DNA of 33,796 bases from contig JAULBX010027816.1 in assembly GCA_032358255.1 (NCBI GenBank), positions 1 through 33,796 on the forward strand, written 5' to 3'. Each line of letters starts with the position of its first letter. The first letter of the stretch is position 1. Below the pieces are notes generated by a model. That model saw only the letters and a list, made by a program, of their open reading frames with translations, searched no databases and was not told where the DNA came from. Made by a program: the position numbers and the translations under genes. Source of the stretch: Heterotrichella gracilis. Lineage: Eukaryota > Sar > Xanthophyceae > Tribonematales > Xanthonemataceae. Below, in pieces: positions 1 to 9,986 of this stretch.

Positions 1-2225
1 GGCCCCCCCACGACCGGTGCCGCCCCCCCTCCCCCCCCCCCCTGCCCCCCCCTGAAGCTGAACACCTCCAGCGCCCACCCCCTGACCTGTGCCAGCAGGT
101 GCATGCGGGTGTGGGGGCTGCCAAAGGTGACGCACACAAACACACCGCCGGGGGTAAGCACCCTGCAAGGGGGAAGGTAGAAGTCAAAATCCTAGATCTA
201 AAAAAGAAATGTGAAGGACGGGGTGTCAATATTCTGAACGCTTCACCCACAATTGCCCAGAATAACCTCAACCCAGCTTGCCCAGCACACACCCGCACCT
301 CAGGTTGCCAAGCCCAATAACCCTTGTTTAGGGTTCTCCCGTACATACCCTTGCCTAGGGACATGGAATTAAGTGCCTAACCTAGAAACTCGTAACAAAA
401 AGCACTGCTTAGGGCTTCCAGCACCTACGCTACCCTAAGGTTTGTGCGCACCTGTTGACCTCTGCCAGCATTGCCTGCGCGTGGTGCTTTGCCTTCCTCC
501 CCGTCAGCATTGCATCCAGCGTCCCCTTGTCAAGCACAGACACAAAGGAGGAGGGCGCAAACGCATCCATATGCCTGCACGGAGGGAAAATATATCTTAA
601 GCCATCACCCTAAACCCTATACACACCGGAGGAGGGCGCAAACGCATCCATGTGCTTGCACAGGGGTGGACAAAAAGGTAGAGTGTACGCCCCTGTGACT
701 AGGGTTATTGTAGCCAATAATCAGTATGTGGCCCTGGTCGGTACCCAGTGCCAGCGACCTCCTCAGTACCACCCTTTTCCAATCATACTCGTGGGCGGAA
801 ACGAGCCTGAAAGGGACCTGCTTTGTCCCAAATTTACTACCAGTAAACACAGCAACAACCCCATGCTGCTGATATTGTGTCGTCACACAAAATTTCACTT
901 CCTATCACGTCAAAACCTGGGCCAAGGCACCGCCCAATCTCCGTGACACTCCACAACCAACCAAAAACACCTTGCACAATAGCATGTATACACAATGCCC
1001 AGGGTTTCACCGCCACCCCCACCTCCCCACCTGCAATCCGCCACCATGAACTCGAGCGCCTTGCTCCCCCTGTGCTGCGCCCGCTGTCCCTCCACCGCAG
1101 TCTGCGAGAAGTCAGTGCTCACCACGCGCAGGTAGCCGTCGCCAGCCATGGCGGCGGCAAGGGGGGAGGTGCCCATGCCAAGCTGCGGGAAGGACGGAGG
1201 TGGAATCATGCTGAGTCAGGAGGGGCTGTGCTGAGTCATGACACATACATATTTTACACATACATTTTTCACGTACAAGGAGGTGTTGGGTTATAGTTGT
1301 GTCCCGTGTCAGCCTTAAGGCTGCACATTGCCAAAGACCTCACCATTAGCTGGGGTGGCACCGCATATGGCAATCCCTCCCACAGGCAGCAACCCATGTG
1401 TGCACACGCCTCGACCATGTTGGTTTCCGCTTTCCTACCACAGGCTCAAGTGTTGGCGCATGTGCATCATACAGCACCGGGTCTTCCTTGCTGAAGTCGC
1501 TTTCAAACTCTAAACCCTATACCCTAACCCATCACTTTAAACCCTATTCACCTACAGCACCAGTTCCTTCATGCTCAAGTAGCTTTCAAACCCCTGCCTT
1601 CAAACCCTAAACCCTACACCCACCTGCAGCACCGGATCCTTCTTGCTGAAGTAGGCGTCCAGCACCGGTTTCAGCGCTGCGTAGTCCATGTACCACTCAA
1701 AGGGGGCGGGCTGGGACTGGTAGCGCGCTTCCCAGTAGGCCTGCGCATAGTACTGCGCACAAGGGGAGGTGAGTGGTCACCTTAGTACTGCGCACAAGGG
1801 GTGGTCACCATAATGGGGATGGGGCTGGCAGCAGCAGGTGGATCTGTTACACCCTACACCCTACACCCTACAGCCTACATCCTACATCCTACACCATATA
1901 GAACGATATGCTGCAGAGCACAGGGTTGGTTGGGATGGAGCTAATTTCACCTGCAGTGCAACAGTCCATCGCACAGACAACCACGCCCTACCTTGGGTTT
2001 TGTAAATAAGGCGGACGAGTTGGGTGAAGACCTCCCCGCCTGCACCACCACCGCACCACCAGCCCCCTTTGACCCCCCCTCCTCCCCTCGACTTAGGGGG
2101 GAACCAGGGTGGTGGCGCACCCACAGCAGCAACCCTAGTAGGGTAATGCTGGTGGCCAGGAGGGTCCATGCGCGGCGGGTGCGGGTGCGGGCGGGGGGGG
2201 CAGTTTTCGGACGGGTGGTCGCCAT
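1..2225 (-). CDS. METTL13-like class I SAM-dependent methyltransferase, 3' end runs off the window
   Basis: Predicted protein methyltransferase of the METTL13/EEF1A-methyltransferase type. I chained five exons: 2225-1992, 1752-1624, 1182-1031, 574-452 and 162 to the window edge; codon phase closes at every junction. Exon 1 starts at the ATG at 2225 and gives an Arg-rich stretch, then a hydrophobic segment (about residues 20-36, LLATSITLLGLLLWV), so a membrane anchor or organelle-targeting signal. Exon 2 has the family signature YWEARY then FEWYMDY. Exon 3 has SAM motif I (LGMGTS) and an acidic residue after it (VVSTDFS). Exon 4 has the diagnostic VLDKGTLDAM. Exon 5 has RVLTPGGVFVCVTFGSPHTR. 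Family identity is firm; the substrate (eEF1A or another protein) is inference. Motif I differs slightly from the usual GCGNS. Two exon acceptor edges are repeated in the introns. The C-terminus beyond about position 50 becomes Gly-rich and is uncertain. Confidence 0.85.
547..661. repeat. Exon-edge echo at a methyltransferase acceptor
   Basis: Positions 547-580 span the 5' edge and acceptor of methyltransferase exon 4. They recur at 628-661, 34 bases with two mismatches by eye. The copy lies in the intron upstream of the exon in the gene's sense. The spacer holds a CCCTAAACCCTAT word. Confidence 0.85.
1748..1809. repeat. Exon-edge echo at the exon 2 acceptor of the methyltransferase
   Basis: The stretch 1748-1766, which contains the exon 2 acceptor, is repeated at 1783-1801. 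Each copy is followed within a few bases by TGGTCACC. This is a near-tandem duplication of roughly 35 bp. A run of degenerate CCTACAC/CCTACAT units follows at about 1850-1892. Confidence 0.8.
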
Positions 2226-3214
2226 CCGCCCCTGCCTAGGGTTGTGCTAGGGTTCCGTTAGGATTCTGCTATGATGCTGGTCTGGCGCGCCGGATGTGGG
2301 TGGGCTGGAGGTATATTAGTTGGAATACAAGGTGGCGTCTGGTGGGTGTGGTGTAGGAGTGGCCTTGATGTTTGAAGGGGTGTCTGACGGGTGATGGTGG
2401 TTTCCGCTCTAATGTCGTCACACTGTGGTGGTGTCTCCTCCCAGCAGGGACTTTCCGCTGATCAGCTATTTTGAAGGGGTGGTACAGCAGAGTGCTGTGT
2501 TGGGGATGGAGTTGGGGTCCCTAGGGTGGGCTTTGCTGGGGTGTAGGCTGGAGGGGTTCAGCCTAGGGTTTGAGGGGTAGTAGTGGAGGGCTAGCCGCAG
2601 GCTGGCGCACACAGGGCTGACTGAGCCTGTGCTTCACGCCTGTACATGAGATGGCACGAGGAGTGGGAGGAGCGATAGGGGTTGGGTGCTGAGTGAAGGG
2701 CTGGTGGCTTGCCGGTCTGCGGCTGTGGGGCTGGTAGTGTAGGTAGGGTGTATGGACGCCCGCGGGCTGAATCTGCACGCTAGCGGGATGGAAGAGCTGT
2801 GCTGTATTGTGGGGTAATGACGCCAGAATGTGTTTGCAGGTGGTGTTGGGAACGGGAGAAGGAGCCTCTCACACTCACTTCCTCTCCGCTGGAACTGGAA
2901 AGGAGGTTGCAGCATAAGTGGACAGACAGAGACTTCAAAAAGCAAACAGCATTTGCCCATTTCAAGTAGTGGGTGGGGTCAGTTTGGGGGTTGGGTACAC
3001 GTGCGATTGCTGAGGCAAGCGTTTGACCACAGGCGAATCACTGCCATATGCATGCATATGGCACTTGTCAGTTCTCGTTATTTCCCTGTCGAAACAAGCA
3101 TATTGGCAAGTTCAAACGCCCCTCTACCATTCCAACCCGCCACCAGAAATCAACTCGTAATTGAAACACCAACACTACCCACCTGTGCTCCGCACGAGGA
3201 GGCGCGCCCCTCCT
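2226..3214. other. Upstream region of the methyltransferase, no gene recognised
   Basis: GT-rich and G-rich DNA upstream of the methyltransferase ATG. It holds open frames on both strands but none with family motifs or a convincing exon chain. It would carry the promoter of the minus-strand gene; I see no clear TATA element. Confidence 0.4.
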
Positions 3215-3359
3215 CACCCCTCCCTCTCCTTCTCCTTGGCGGTTTCCTCCCCCCTCCGCCGCCGCTTGGTGTTGGTGATCAGCACCGCCATGTCCTCATC
3301 GATCTCGTGAGGGGCCAGGGTGATCTGGAAGAACGGGCGTGCGGGGGCGGGGGGCATGG
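3215..3359 (-). CDS. Candidate isolated exon of an unrecognised protein
   Basis: On the minus strand, an AG acceptor (CCCCACCACAG) precedes a reading frame that starts with an ATG and continues PFFQITLAPHEIDED, then MAVLITNTKRRRRGEE. A GTGAGG donor follows an Arg/Lys/Glu-rich end. The composition looks coding: mixed hydrophobic and acidic residues, then a basic cluster resembling a nuclear-localisation or RNA-binding patch. I do not recognise the family and could not connect it to a second exon. It might be an upstream exon of the methyltransferase gene or a separate gene. Confidence 0.35.
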
Positions 3360-4615
3360 CTGTGGTGGGGACTGTCGGACCAAGGGGTAGAATGGGAAGC
3401 TGACAGGTGGGGTCAAGGCACGGGGAGCGTGATCCACGGGGCAAAGGGCAGCCGATACGGCAGGGAGACTTGGGCAACAAGCAGTTGCGTGGCCTGTAAA
3501 GCAAAGTTTGCGTTTCGGAACAGCGCAGCGATGGTCCCGCATGTGCCCGAAAGTGAGTGTCCCCGTTTGGGCAGTCAAGGCGGTACCACCCCCTGTACCT
3601 GTGTGGCTGCTTTTGCCTCACAGGCAACTCGTTATGAAGCCACAGACCCACGCCGTGGTACTCCAAGTGCGTTCTGCTCCTGCAATACTCTGTCTTTGTT
3701 TGACCCACCACGCTGCCACTGTAAGCATAAGCATATGCACCAGAGCAACCACTCCAGCGACCCAGTCGGCTAGGCTTGAACACCACAGCCACGGTCTAAC
3801 TGGACGTCACCGCAGCCTTTTCTGCTAGATTGTCTCCTAGACATCTTGATACGCCCGAGGCAGTGCTTGCCTACTGAGGTACGGTGGCCACAGCCATGCA
3901 CGCGTCACCCATTGGCACACACATATGCACACACTCCCCCTGCTCCACCCCCCCCTCCCCCTCCCCCCAACAGTACTCATTTTACTCGTACCATTGCTGT
4001 GCAGCCCACCCCCCCGCAAGGTCCCCCTCCTTTCCACCACCACTGCCACTGCCATTACTGCCATGCCTGGCCATGCCACACCATAGCGCGGGGTTCTGCC
4101 GCACTTCAATGCCCTGCCGGGCGTGGGCTTCGGGCCTGAACGGCCTCCTGATGACAACTCTAGCACGGGCGGTGGAAACCCCTTCCAGGTTACTGCACAC
4201 CCGCACAGCGATGCCGACCACCCAGGTGCGGTGCTGGCATGCACGGTCATTGCGCAATGCACTAACCGCCGTGCAGTGTGTTTATCGTCCCATGAGGGGG
4301 ATGGCATGCAATGGCGCGTGCATGGGCTAACGGACCAGGTGCAGGGAGGTCCTACACTGTCTAAAGTGCAAGGGGGCCATACTATGGGAGGAGAACAATG
4401 GCTGTGTTGTGCAGGGGGGGAAAGTATGGCGAATGTGCGTGAGGCAGCGGCTACCAGGGGCAGGGTGGGCACGGCACAGGTAAAGACCCTCGCTCCCCTT
4501 ATCACCAATCACACTCCATTCCCTGCCGTTGCAAAACCCTCCTACAGGGTATACAAAGCCACTCCTGAGGGGCGGACCACCATCTCCTTCCACACACAAC
4601 CACCACCACCTGCAG
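3360..4615. other. Region upstream of cysteinyl-tRNA synthetase, mostly unassigned
   Basis: No full gene is recognised. One stretch at 4090-4188 on the plus strand reads plausibly as an exon (LPHFNALPGVGFGPERPPDD, then a Ser/Gly-rich end and a weak CAG-GT donor). Its phase does not fit the acceptor I chose for the synthetase. The missing 5' exon(s) of the synthetase, with start codon and transit peptide, should lie here. Confidence 0.3.
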
Positions 4616-7600
4616 GGCCCCCCTCCGCACCACCACCACGGCAGCCGCAGGCACCACCTCTGACGCCGCCCCCGCCGCCGCCACCCCCTCCCCCCCTCCT
4701 AACGCGCCCCCCCTGCTCATGCTGCACAACACCATGGCGAGGTGCAAGGAGGTGTTCACGCCACGCACAGGGCAGGGCAACCAGGTGTCCATGTACGTGT
4801 GCGGGGTGACGGTGTACGATTACAGCCACATAGGTGAGGCCCTGCACTGAAACCCTATAACCCCACGAAGGTGAAACCCTACACCAAAACCCTATCACCT
4901 GCGTTTCCTACAAGGCATCGACATGAACGCCCTGCCAGGCCACACCGCGTGCCCATTTATTTTACGATACTTTGTCGATCCTTTGCTCCGCCTCACAGCC
5001 AGCCACGCGCGCGTGTACATCTGCTTGTGACAACATGCTGCGCAAACCTAAAATCCCAAGCCGCTAAACCGTCAACACCCCTTGGCCCAGGCCACGCGCA
5101 TGTGTACATCTGCTTGAACATCCTATTGCACAGCGCTAAAAACCCCAAAAGCAAAACCCTACAACCCAAAATGCTAAACCCTAAAAAGCCCTTGGCCCAG
5201 GCCACGTGCGCGTGTACATCTGCTTCGACGCCCTGCTTTGCAATCCTTAAACCCTAAACACCCCTTGGCCCAGGCCACGCGCGTGTGTACATCTGCTTCG
5301 ACATCCTGCTGCGCCTCCTGCGCCACCTGGGATACAGCGTCAACTACGTGCGCAACTTCACGGATGTGGACGATAAGATTATAAAGCGCGCGGGGGAGTG
5401 TGGCGAGGACCCGCTGGCGCTGTCCAGGCGATTCATTGGGGAGTTCAGGACAGACATGGAGGTAGGGGGGGAAAGGAGGGAGGGGAGGGAGAAAAGGGAG
5501 GGAGGGGAGGGAGAAAAGGGAGGGAAGAGGGGGGAAACACATGGTCATGGTGGGCGGGGAGGAGCTGGTGGTGCTGTATATGCACTTCATTAAGGAGTTC
5601 AGGACAGACATGGAGGTAGGCGGTAGGGGGAGGAATGAGGAGCAGAAAGCAACAATGGTAAATGTTGCCCAACAGAGGATGCATGCAAGGGTGGTTGGAT
5701 AAGGGGCAGGTGATGTGTGCCTGGGGTGGTAGCGATGAGAATAATCTGGGTGGCCCTGCTGGGAAATTTGGGTGTGCAGGAATCACACCAAGCATGTTTA
5801 GATTGGCTTCATACACACACACATTGCTGCAGCCGGCATATCCTCCACCCTTTCCCCCTCCACCGCCGCAGTCCCTCAACTGCCTTCCCCCTAGCCTGGA
5901 GCCGCTTGCCACCGACTTCATCCCACACATGATCCAGGACATCCAGCGCATGATGGCCAACGGGCATGCGTATGCTGTGGATGGGGATGTGTACTTTGAC
6001 GTGGCATCGCTCCCGGGCTATGGCAAGCTGTCTGGCAGGTCACAGGTGCGGTTTAGGGTTCAAGGGTTAGGTTTATTGTAGGGTATATTCCTGGGGTGAG
6101 CATGGCAAGCTGTCCAGCAAGTGTCAGAGGGAGGTAAAGGGTTAGGGTTTAGGGTTTAGCGTCTGGCAGGTCACTTTGGCTGTACCTACCCCAGTGAACA
6201 TTTCACCTCACAATGCACTTCAGCCCCTGCAACCCGCCCCCCCTCACACCGCACCACCACCATGCGCCCACGACTCCTTGCCCCACCCCTCCAGGACGAC
6301 AACCGGGCGGGGGAGCGGGTGGCTGTGGATGGGCGCAAGCGGGGCCCAGCAGATTTTGCGCTTTGGAAGAGCGCCAAGCCCGGGGAGCCAACCTGGGACA
6401 GCCCCTGGGGACCGGGTCGGCCTGGTTGGCACATTGAGTGTAGCGCCATGATTGGGCAGCTGATGGGGCCCGTGATCGACATCCACGGGGGAGGCAGGTG
6501 GGTGTGGGGGACTGTGGAGAGGGAATCCTTTTGGTAATAATCTGCTGTGTGGGTGGAGAGGGGTAAGATGGCTGTGGCGCAGCTGCTCTGTTGCTGGACT
6601 GATGGGTGGGGCTGGGGGCAGTGTGAGGCTATGCTGTCATGTGTAAGTCATGTGTGTTCTGCCAGGTTCACTATCATCCTACACCTGCTCTTGCCTTTAA
6701 CCTGCTATGCTTACAGTTCTCCTGCCAGTGCTTTACCATGCCCCTAAAGCCTAGGTTCTGTCCCTTATTGCCCCTTGCCTCTCAACCCAATTGCAAGCAG
6801 CAGGCCTTAGCCTCCCTCATGCCAGGTATCACCTCTTGAGGTTTTGTTACAAAGCAGACCCTGCATCACACTCCCCTCCCCCACTCACGCCCCTCCCCTC
6901 CCGGTAGCCATGACCCTCACCCCGCCTCCTTTCTTACCTGCAGGGACCTGGTTTTCCCCCACCACGAAAACGAGCTGGCCCAATCCCTGGCCACCAGCGG
7001 CTGCTGCACCCCGGGATCCGCCCACACCCCCATCGACTTTGTGAGGTTCTGGGTGCACAACGGGTTTGTCAACGTGGACTCCGAAAAGATGTCCAAATCC
7101 CTGGGAAACTTCTTCACCATCAGGGATGTGGTTGCGCGGTACCATCCCTGGGCGCTGCGCCTGTTCCTTGTGTCCAGCCAGTACCGCCAGCCGGTCAACT
7201 ACACGCAGAGGGCGCTGGAGGAGGTGCGGTGGGGGGTGGGGGGTGGGGGGGAGCTGCACGTGCGGGTGCTGTGGGTGGTCGGTGTGCAAAATAATGTTAC
7301 CTGTGCAAACGCTGCAACGTCTTTTATTTTGATGATTTCTATTGGGTCTGGGATTGCTTTTGAACGTATCTATTCGATTTCCTGTGCGGTGCATGGCTGT
7401 TGCAAAGCATAGCTGATGACAGCTGGGTGGGCGCAGTGTGGTAAATAGGGTGAGCCAAGGTGTTTTCCCCGTGACGTCCTTCCATTTTTCTGATTTGCAA
7501 TTCCTCTTGGTGCGAAGGCCTCCGACAGGCTGTTCTACCTGTACCAAACCCTGGCCGACGTGGACCAAACCCTAGCCGACGCGGACCAAACCCTAGCCAG

Positions 7601-8790
7601 CGCCGCGCAGCAGGCGGCGGAGCCAGCGGTTGCCTCTGGCGAGGGCCCTGGGGCTGCTCTAGAGCGCGAGGCGCTGCATGCCCTGTGTGATGATATGAAC
7701 ACCCCCCTGGCTGTGGCGGCCATGTCCGGGGCCCTCAAGGGCATGAATGACCTCATGCACACCAAGCAGGTGGGGGTGTAGGGTTTAGGATATAGGGTTT
7801 GGGTTCTGTCGACGCTATGCCTTCCTCGTAATTTATGGACGACCTCATGCACACACCAAGCAGGAGGGGTTAGGGTTGAGGACTGGGCTTAGGGTTTTGT
7901 GAGGCCTTGTGATCCACATGTTTTTAATGCTTAACCAACAGATCCGCGTGTATTGTTTCTGGGCTGTCACTGTAGGCGTTCCCTTTCTTGGGGTTGGAGG
8001 CTGCTGACGGCACAGGATTGATGTACATGCGTGGTCACATATGGTTACCCTACTGCCACCCTACGCCCTCGCCGCCAACTTTAAACCCTAAACTTACTCC
8101 CTTACCACCAACCTCAAACCCTAAACATCCCCTTCTTCACCCCCGGTCACTCCCTTGCCTCCCACCGCAGGGCCGCAAGGCCAAGGGCCGCCTGGAGACC
8201 CTGTGTGCCTTGAGGTGCGCCCTGCGCACCGTGCTGGGCCTGATGGGGCTGGGGCGCACTGATGCGCAGGCGCTGCTGGAGGAAATCAAGGCACTGGCGC
8301 TGGTCAGGTGGGTGGGGTGGGGTGGGGGGTGGGGGGAGGCCTCTGGGCTGGTGTCTTCCTTGTAAAACAGCTGTTCTTTAGGGTTGCAATGAAAGCTCTG
8401 GCATGTTACCAGATGCTGATGTCAATCTGGTGTAGATGAAGGATGAATATGGTAGCCATGTGGACGTGCGGGTGAGTGGGAATGTGGCCTTCTGCTATTA
8501 GTATTGGTGTGAGAAACAGAATCAGCTCTGTAACAATGAATAATACTAAATAGATCAATGAATAAATGAATCCTAATTCCTGATCCCTGTCATGCAGGTC
8601 TGGTCTGAGCGAGGATGATGTGGCTGCCGCCATTGCGGAGCGCGCCGCATGCCGCGCCGCCAAGGAGTGGGCCGCGGCGGACGCTGTGCGGGAGCGGCTG
8701 GCTGCCAAGGGGGTGGCGATAATGGACACGCCTGCGGGGACCACGTGGCGTCCGGCACCCCTGCTGGATGTGGCGGAGCAGGGGGAGTGA
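4616..8790 (+). CDS. CARS: Cysteinyl-tRNA synthetase, eight recognised exons
   Basis: Class I aminoacyl-tRNA synthetase that charges tRNA-Cys with cysteine. Exons: about 4616-4833, 5274-5461, 5872-6045, 6295-6497, 6944-7223, 7518-7769, 8171-8307 and 8598-8790; phase closes at each junction and the last ends in TGA. Motifs in order: [16 protein letters not shown] (zinc Cys and HIGH motif, split by intron 1), [36 protein letters not shown] (second zinc Cys), HHENELAQS (zinc His and Glu), [10 protein letters not shown] (KMSKS loop), the helical DALR region, and [11 protein letters not shown] at the C-terminus. From the ATG at 4719 it is about 513 residues, near the bacterial-type length. An in-frame Ala/Thr/Pro-rich stretch precedes that ATG, so an upstream exon with an organelle transit peptide is likely but not resolved. 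Exon edges are duplicated in at least four places. Confidence 0.95.
4996..5310 (+). repeat. Exon-edge echo: four copies of the exon 2 acceptor edge of cysteinyl-tRNA synthetase
   Basis: The start of exon 2 (acceptor about 5271-5273, then GCCACGCGCGTG and TGTACATCTGCTT) is preceded by three diverged copies at about 4996-5045, 5081-5133 and 5189-5246. The copies at 5081 and 5189 keep the CTTGGCCCAG acceptor. Copies are separated by AACCCTAAA-type words and degrade into stops or frame changes after 30-50 bases. Only the last copy continues into a functional exon. Confidence 0.9.
5432..5620 (+). repeat. Exon-edge echo: exon 2 donor edge of cysteinyl-tRNA synthetase repeated downstream
   Basis: The 3' end of exon 2 plus its GTAGG donor (5432-5466) recurs at 5586-5620, differing at two positions in the shared 35 bases by eye. 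The two copies flank a purine-only tract. Confidence 0.9.
5462..5540 (+). repeat. Purine-only G-rich tract in intron 2 of cysteinyl-tRNA synthetase
   Basis: Almost pure A/G for about 75 bases, with repeated GGGAGGGGAGGGAGAAAAG units. It has many G-runs of three or more, so it could form a G-quadruplex or a triplex (H-DNA) on the coding strand. It sits between the two copies of the exon 2 donor edge. Confidence 0.8.
6020..6174 (+). repeat. Exon-edge echo at the exon 3 donor of cysteinyl-tRNA synthetase
   Basis: The exon 3 end (ATGGCAAGCTGTCTGGCAG, about 6020-6038) is partly repeated at 6101-6127. Its 14-base sub-part GTCTGGCAGGTCAC recurs at 6161-6174. A GGGTTAGGGTTTAGGGTTTAG run (about 6139-6159) separates the last two pieces. 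Confidence 0.75.
7547..7607 (+). repeat. In-frame 21-bp tandem repeat inside exon 6 of cysteinyl-tRNA synthetase
   Basis: Three successive 21-base units encode [14 protein letters not shown] and QTLASA-A in the helical region after the KMSKS domain. Each unit contains AAACCCT(A/G)GCC, a telomere-like word within coding sequence. Because the unit is a multiple of three, the frame is kept. Confidence 0.85.
7748..7869 (+). repeat. Exon-edge echo at the exon 6 donor of cysteinyl-tRNA synthetase
   Basis: The exon 6 end plus donor (7748-7776) recurs at 7840-7869 with a 2-base insertion and a lost GT (AGCAGGAGGGG). Both copies are followed closely by TAGGGTT words. Confidence 0.85.
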
Positions 8791-9986
8791 CAGCCAGCAA
8801 GCTGTTTCGGCTGTGCCATCTCCAGTGCCTGCTGGCCTCCCGCGGCTAGTTTCCGTTCCATCCCCTCCAGGAGGAGAGGGGCTCGTGGAGGGGCTGAGGG
8901 AGGGTGGGATAGAGGACGCACGATGCGTGTGTACAGGACAATGGCACTCCTGTGAGTTGGGCAAACAGGCTAGGGTGGTGTTTAACTTACGCAAATCCCT
9001 CTATGGGATGTGGGGGTGAAGCATGCCAGTGCTGGCCTTCGTGATTATCCCATAGGGGTATTGGGGGTAGTACACTTAATTGGGTGGATGCAGACAAATG
9101 GGCATCGTATTTGGCTCGGGTGTGTGCTTGCACTGCAAGTTGCAGCCTCCTCGGTACGAAAAGTTGGGGGACCAACATTTACTGCTGCGCTCCACGCATT
9201 TCAAGAGGCATAGTGTGTAACCTCATCTGCCACACAAACACTGTTCGCTGTGAGTACTACATACTATTGTAACAATAATTTCCTTGTGAGAGACTCTTCA
9301 AGATTGGCGCCAGTGAGCTGGTATGCTTTACTGCAGCAAATGAAGGTGGCAATGGTCAATGGTTAATAATAAAAGCTGTATACGAATGAATTTTGATGAA
9401 TCATCCTTGGATTGGAATTGGAGTATCACAGCCTGGCGTGCAGCCGCTGCTGAGCTGCTGCAGCAATGATTGGCGTGTCACGGTACACATATACCAGTGC
9501 CATCCATATGCATGCATGGATGGCAAGATTGCTTTGACCGCCAGGCACCTCAGAAAGAGTGACAGTGTCAAAAAGGGGGATGCATCGGTCTGAGACCCAT
9601 GGCCCATGGGAGCAGGCTCAGACCCGCATGGCATGCACACATGATGCCGCCTGCATCCTACACACATGCCACTCGCGACCGCCGCAGAGGCCTGCGCAAT
9701 TTTGACATGTGGAAGGCTTTGATGGAAGTGCTTGCATGTGGTGCTTTTTAATACCCTTTCCCTCTTTGAAAAAATAAAGTAGCGCGCACCGTGGCATGTC
9801 CCTGAGGCCTTCAATAAAGGCAGGAAGAAGTCGGCCTGGACAGCCAGCAGTACACTACAAAATGCAATATGTTGGAATCACAGACAGGGAGGGCAGCAAC
9901 CAAGCAATATAGCAATAAAATGGGAGAAGGATGGGGTTGAGTTTGGTGAATGCCTTGTGCCTTTCTCCCTTGGCCCTGCCGCCAGG
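8791..9986. other. Convergent intergenic region
   Basis: Lies between the stop of cysteinyl-tRNA synthetase (+) and the stop of the PPCS gene (-). It should carry both 3' UTRs. I see no exon here. Confidence 0.6.
9216..9220 (+). terminator. Possible TGTAA polyadenylation signal of cysteinyl-tRNA synthetase
   Basis: TGTAA is the usual poly(A) signal in volvocine algae. This one lies about 425 bases after the stop codon. Another TGTAA occurs near 9269, so the assignment is tentative. Confidence 0.3.
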
